DNA of 14,635 nucleotides from an uncultured Treponema sp. (lineage in GTDB: Bacteria; Spirochaetota; Spirochaetia; Treponematales; Treponemataceae): the NCBI GenBank assembly GCA_937923945.1, contig CALDWC010000088.1, positions 1 to 14,635 of the forward strand, written 5' to 3'. The notes below the pieces were generated by a model that was not told where the DNA came from, made no database searches, and saw nothing but the letters and a program-made list of their open reading frames with translations. Every line of letters starts with the position of its first letter. Positions within the stretch are counted from its first letter, which is position 1. Below are positions 14,463 to 14,635 of this stretch, piece after piece. Made by a program: the position numbers and the translations under genes.

Positions 14463-14498
14463 GGCACTGATTAATTCAATCGAGAATTAATCAGTACC
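14463..14498. repeat. Intergenic hairpin, 15-bp arms
   Basis: GGCACTGATTAATTC (14463-14477) and GAATTAATCAGTACC (14484-14498) are inverted copies with one mismatch, around a 6-nt loop AATCGA; the inner 12 bp pair perfectly. No T-run follows on either strand, so it is not a typical terminator. Its right arm overlaps the dispersed repeat at 14492-14511, suggesting it is part of that element. Confidence 0.8.
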
Positions 14499-14511
14499 CA
14501 CCTTTAAAATC
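14492..14511 (-). repeat. Inverted copy of the 9981-10000 repeat
   Basis: Read on the minus strand this is GATTTTAAAG GTGGGTACTG, identical to 9981-10000 except for one T/C change. It continues into the hairpin at 14463-14498, while the other copy continues into an R1-like sequence, so the family is modular. Confidence 0.7.
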
Positions 14512-14569
14512 TACTATTATTATACCGAATACTGAACAGTGAGAAACAACGAAGAAAATACTGTTAAAT

Positions 14570-14596
14570 GGCGTCAAGCTTTTAATCAGCGTTTCC
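14570..14596. repeat. Direct repeat module R2, right copy
   Basis: This segment is identical over 27 bp to 158-184. Here it is preceded by unrelated sequence (ACTGTTAAAT) and followed after 10 bp by module R1, whereas in the left copy R1 precedes R2 by 128 bp. Confidence 0.85.
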
Positions 14597-14606
14597 ATAC
14601 CGGCTT

Positions 14607-14635
14607 ACTTTCAAGAGTACCAAGTGTGGGCGTAT
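14607..14635. repeat. Terminal direct repeat module R1, right copy
   Basis: This segment is identical over 29 bp to bases 1-29 and truncated by the window end. Upstream flanking sequence (ATACCGGCTT) cannot be compared with the left copy, which starts at base 1. Confidence 0.85.

Noticed and set aside
14260..14635. tmRNA (ssrA) gene next to smpB
   Set aside because: No tRNA-Ala-like acceptor ends, tag-coding frame or typical 5' sequence could be found on either strand.

Overview
The window reads as spirochaete chromosomal DNA, most likely an oral or host-associated Treponema. This rests on gene content and style: many short secreted or beta-barrel proteins without close named families, an ATP-grasp/amidase/GerMN block, an OTCase gene, SmpB with a secreted neighbour, AT-rich spacers and dispersed intergenic repeats. 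The species call is inference from memory, not a search. No phage, transposase, CRISPR array or classical mobile element is visible.

Layout. 1-535 is gene-free repeat-like DNA ending in a consensus sigma70 promoter that drives a tRNA with anticodon CAT (536-609). A secreted, probably outer-membrane barrel protein (674-2116, +) converges on a TatD-family hydrolase (2160-3014, -). A 134-bp divergent region with inverted repeats separates TatD from a plus-strand run of three genes: an ATP-grasp enzyme with a C-terminal extension (3149-4786), an exported N-acetylmuramoyl-L-alanine amidase (4797-5882) and a membrane-anchored GerMN-domain protein (5929-6378). Facing it with no intervening base is a minus-strand operon of three envelope proteins: a barrel-like protein (8963-9787), a large lipoprotein (7308-8915) and a secreted relative of that lipoprotein (6379-7257).

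After a 490-bp spacer with a repeat come ornithine carbamoyltransferase (10281-11297, own promoter, leader hairpin and strong terminator) and a zinc-dependent phospholipase C-like protein (11369-12181). The last block, on the minus strand, is smpB (13807-14259), a secreted protein of unknown function (12990-13796) and a TIGR02757/DUF2400 protein (12195-12959), probably one transcript. The right edge (14260-14635) holds the smpB promoter, a hairpin and repeat modules matching those at the left edge.

Most notable points. Two genes (tatD-like and smpB) have good promoters whose predicted start site falls at or next to the start codon, suggesting leaderless mRNAs. The lipoprotein gene appears to have lost a short C-terminal strand through a frameshift in a GA tract and probably uses a TTG start. 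A tandem pair of related envelope proteins sits next to a barrel protein in one operon and has no recognised function. The two window ends share the same 29-bp and 27-bp repeat modules in different order, a mosaic of dispersed repeats. Much of the rest is ordinary core chromosome, and I see no clear new defence or mobile system.
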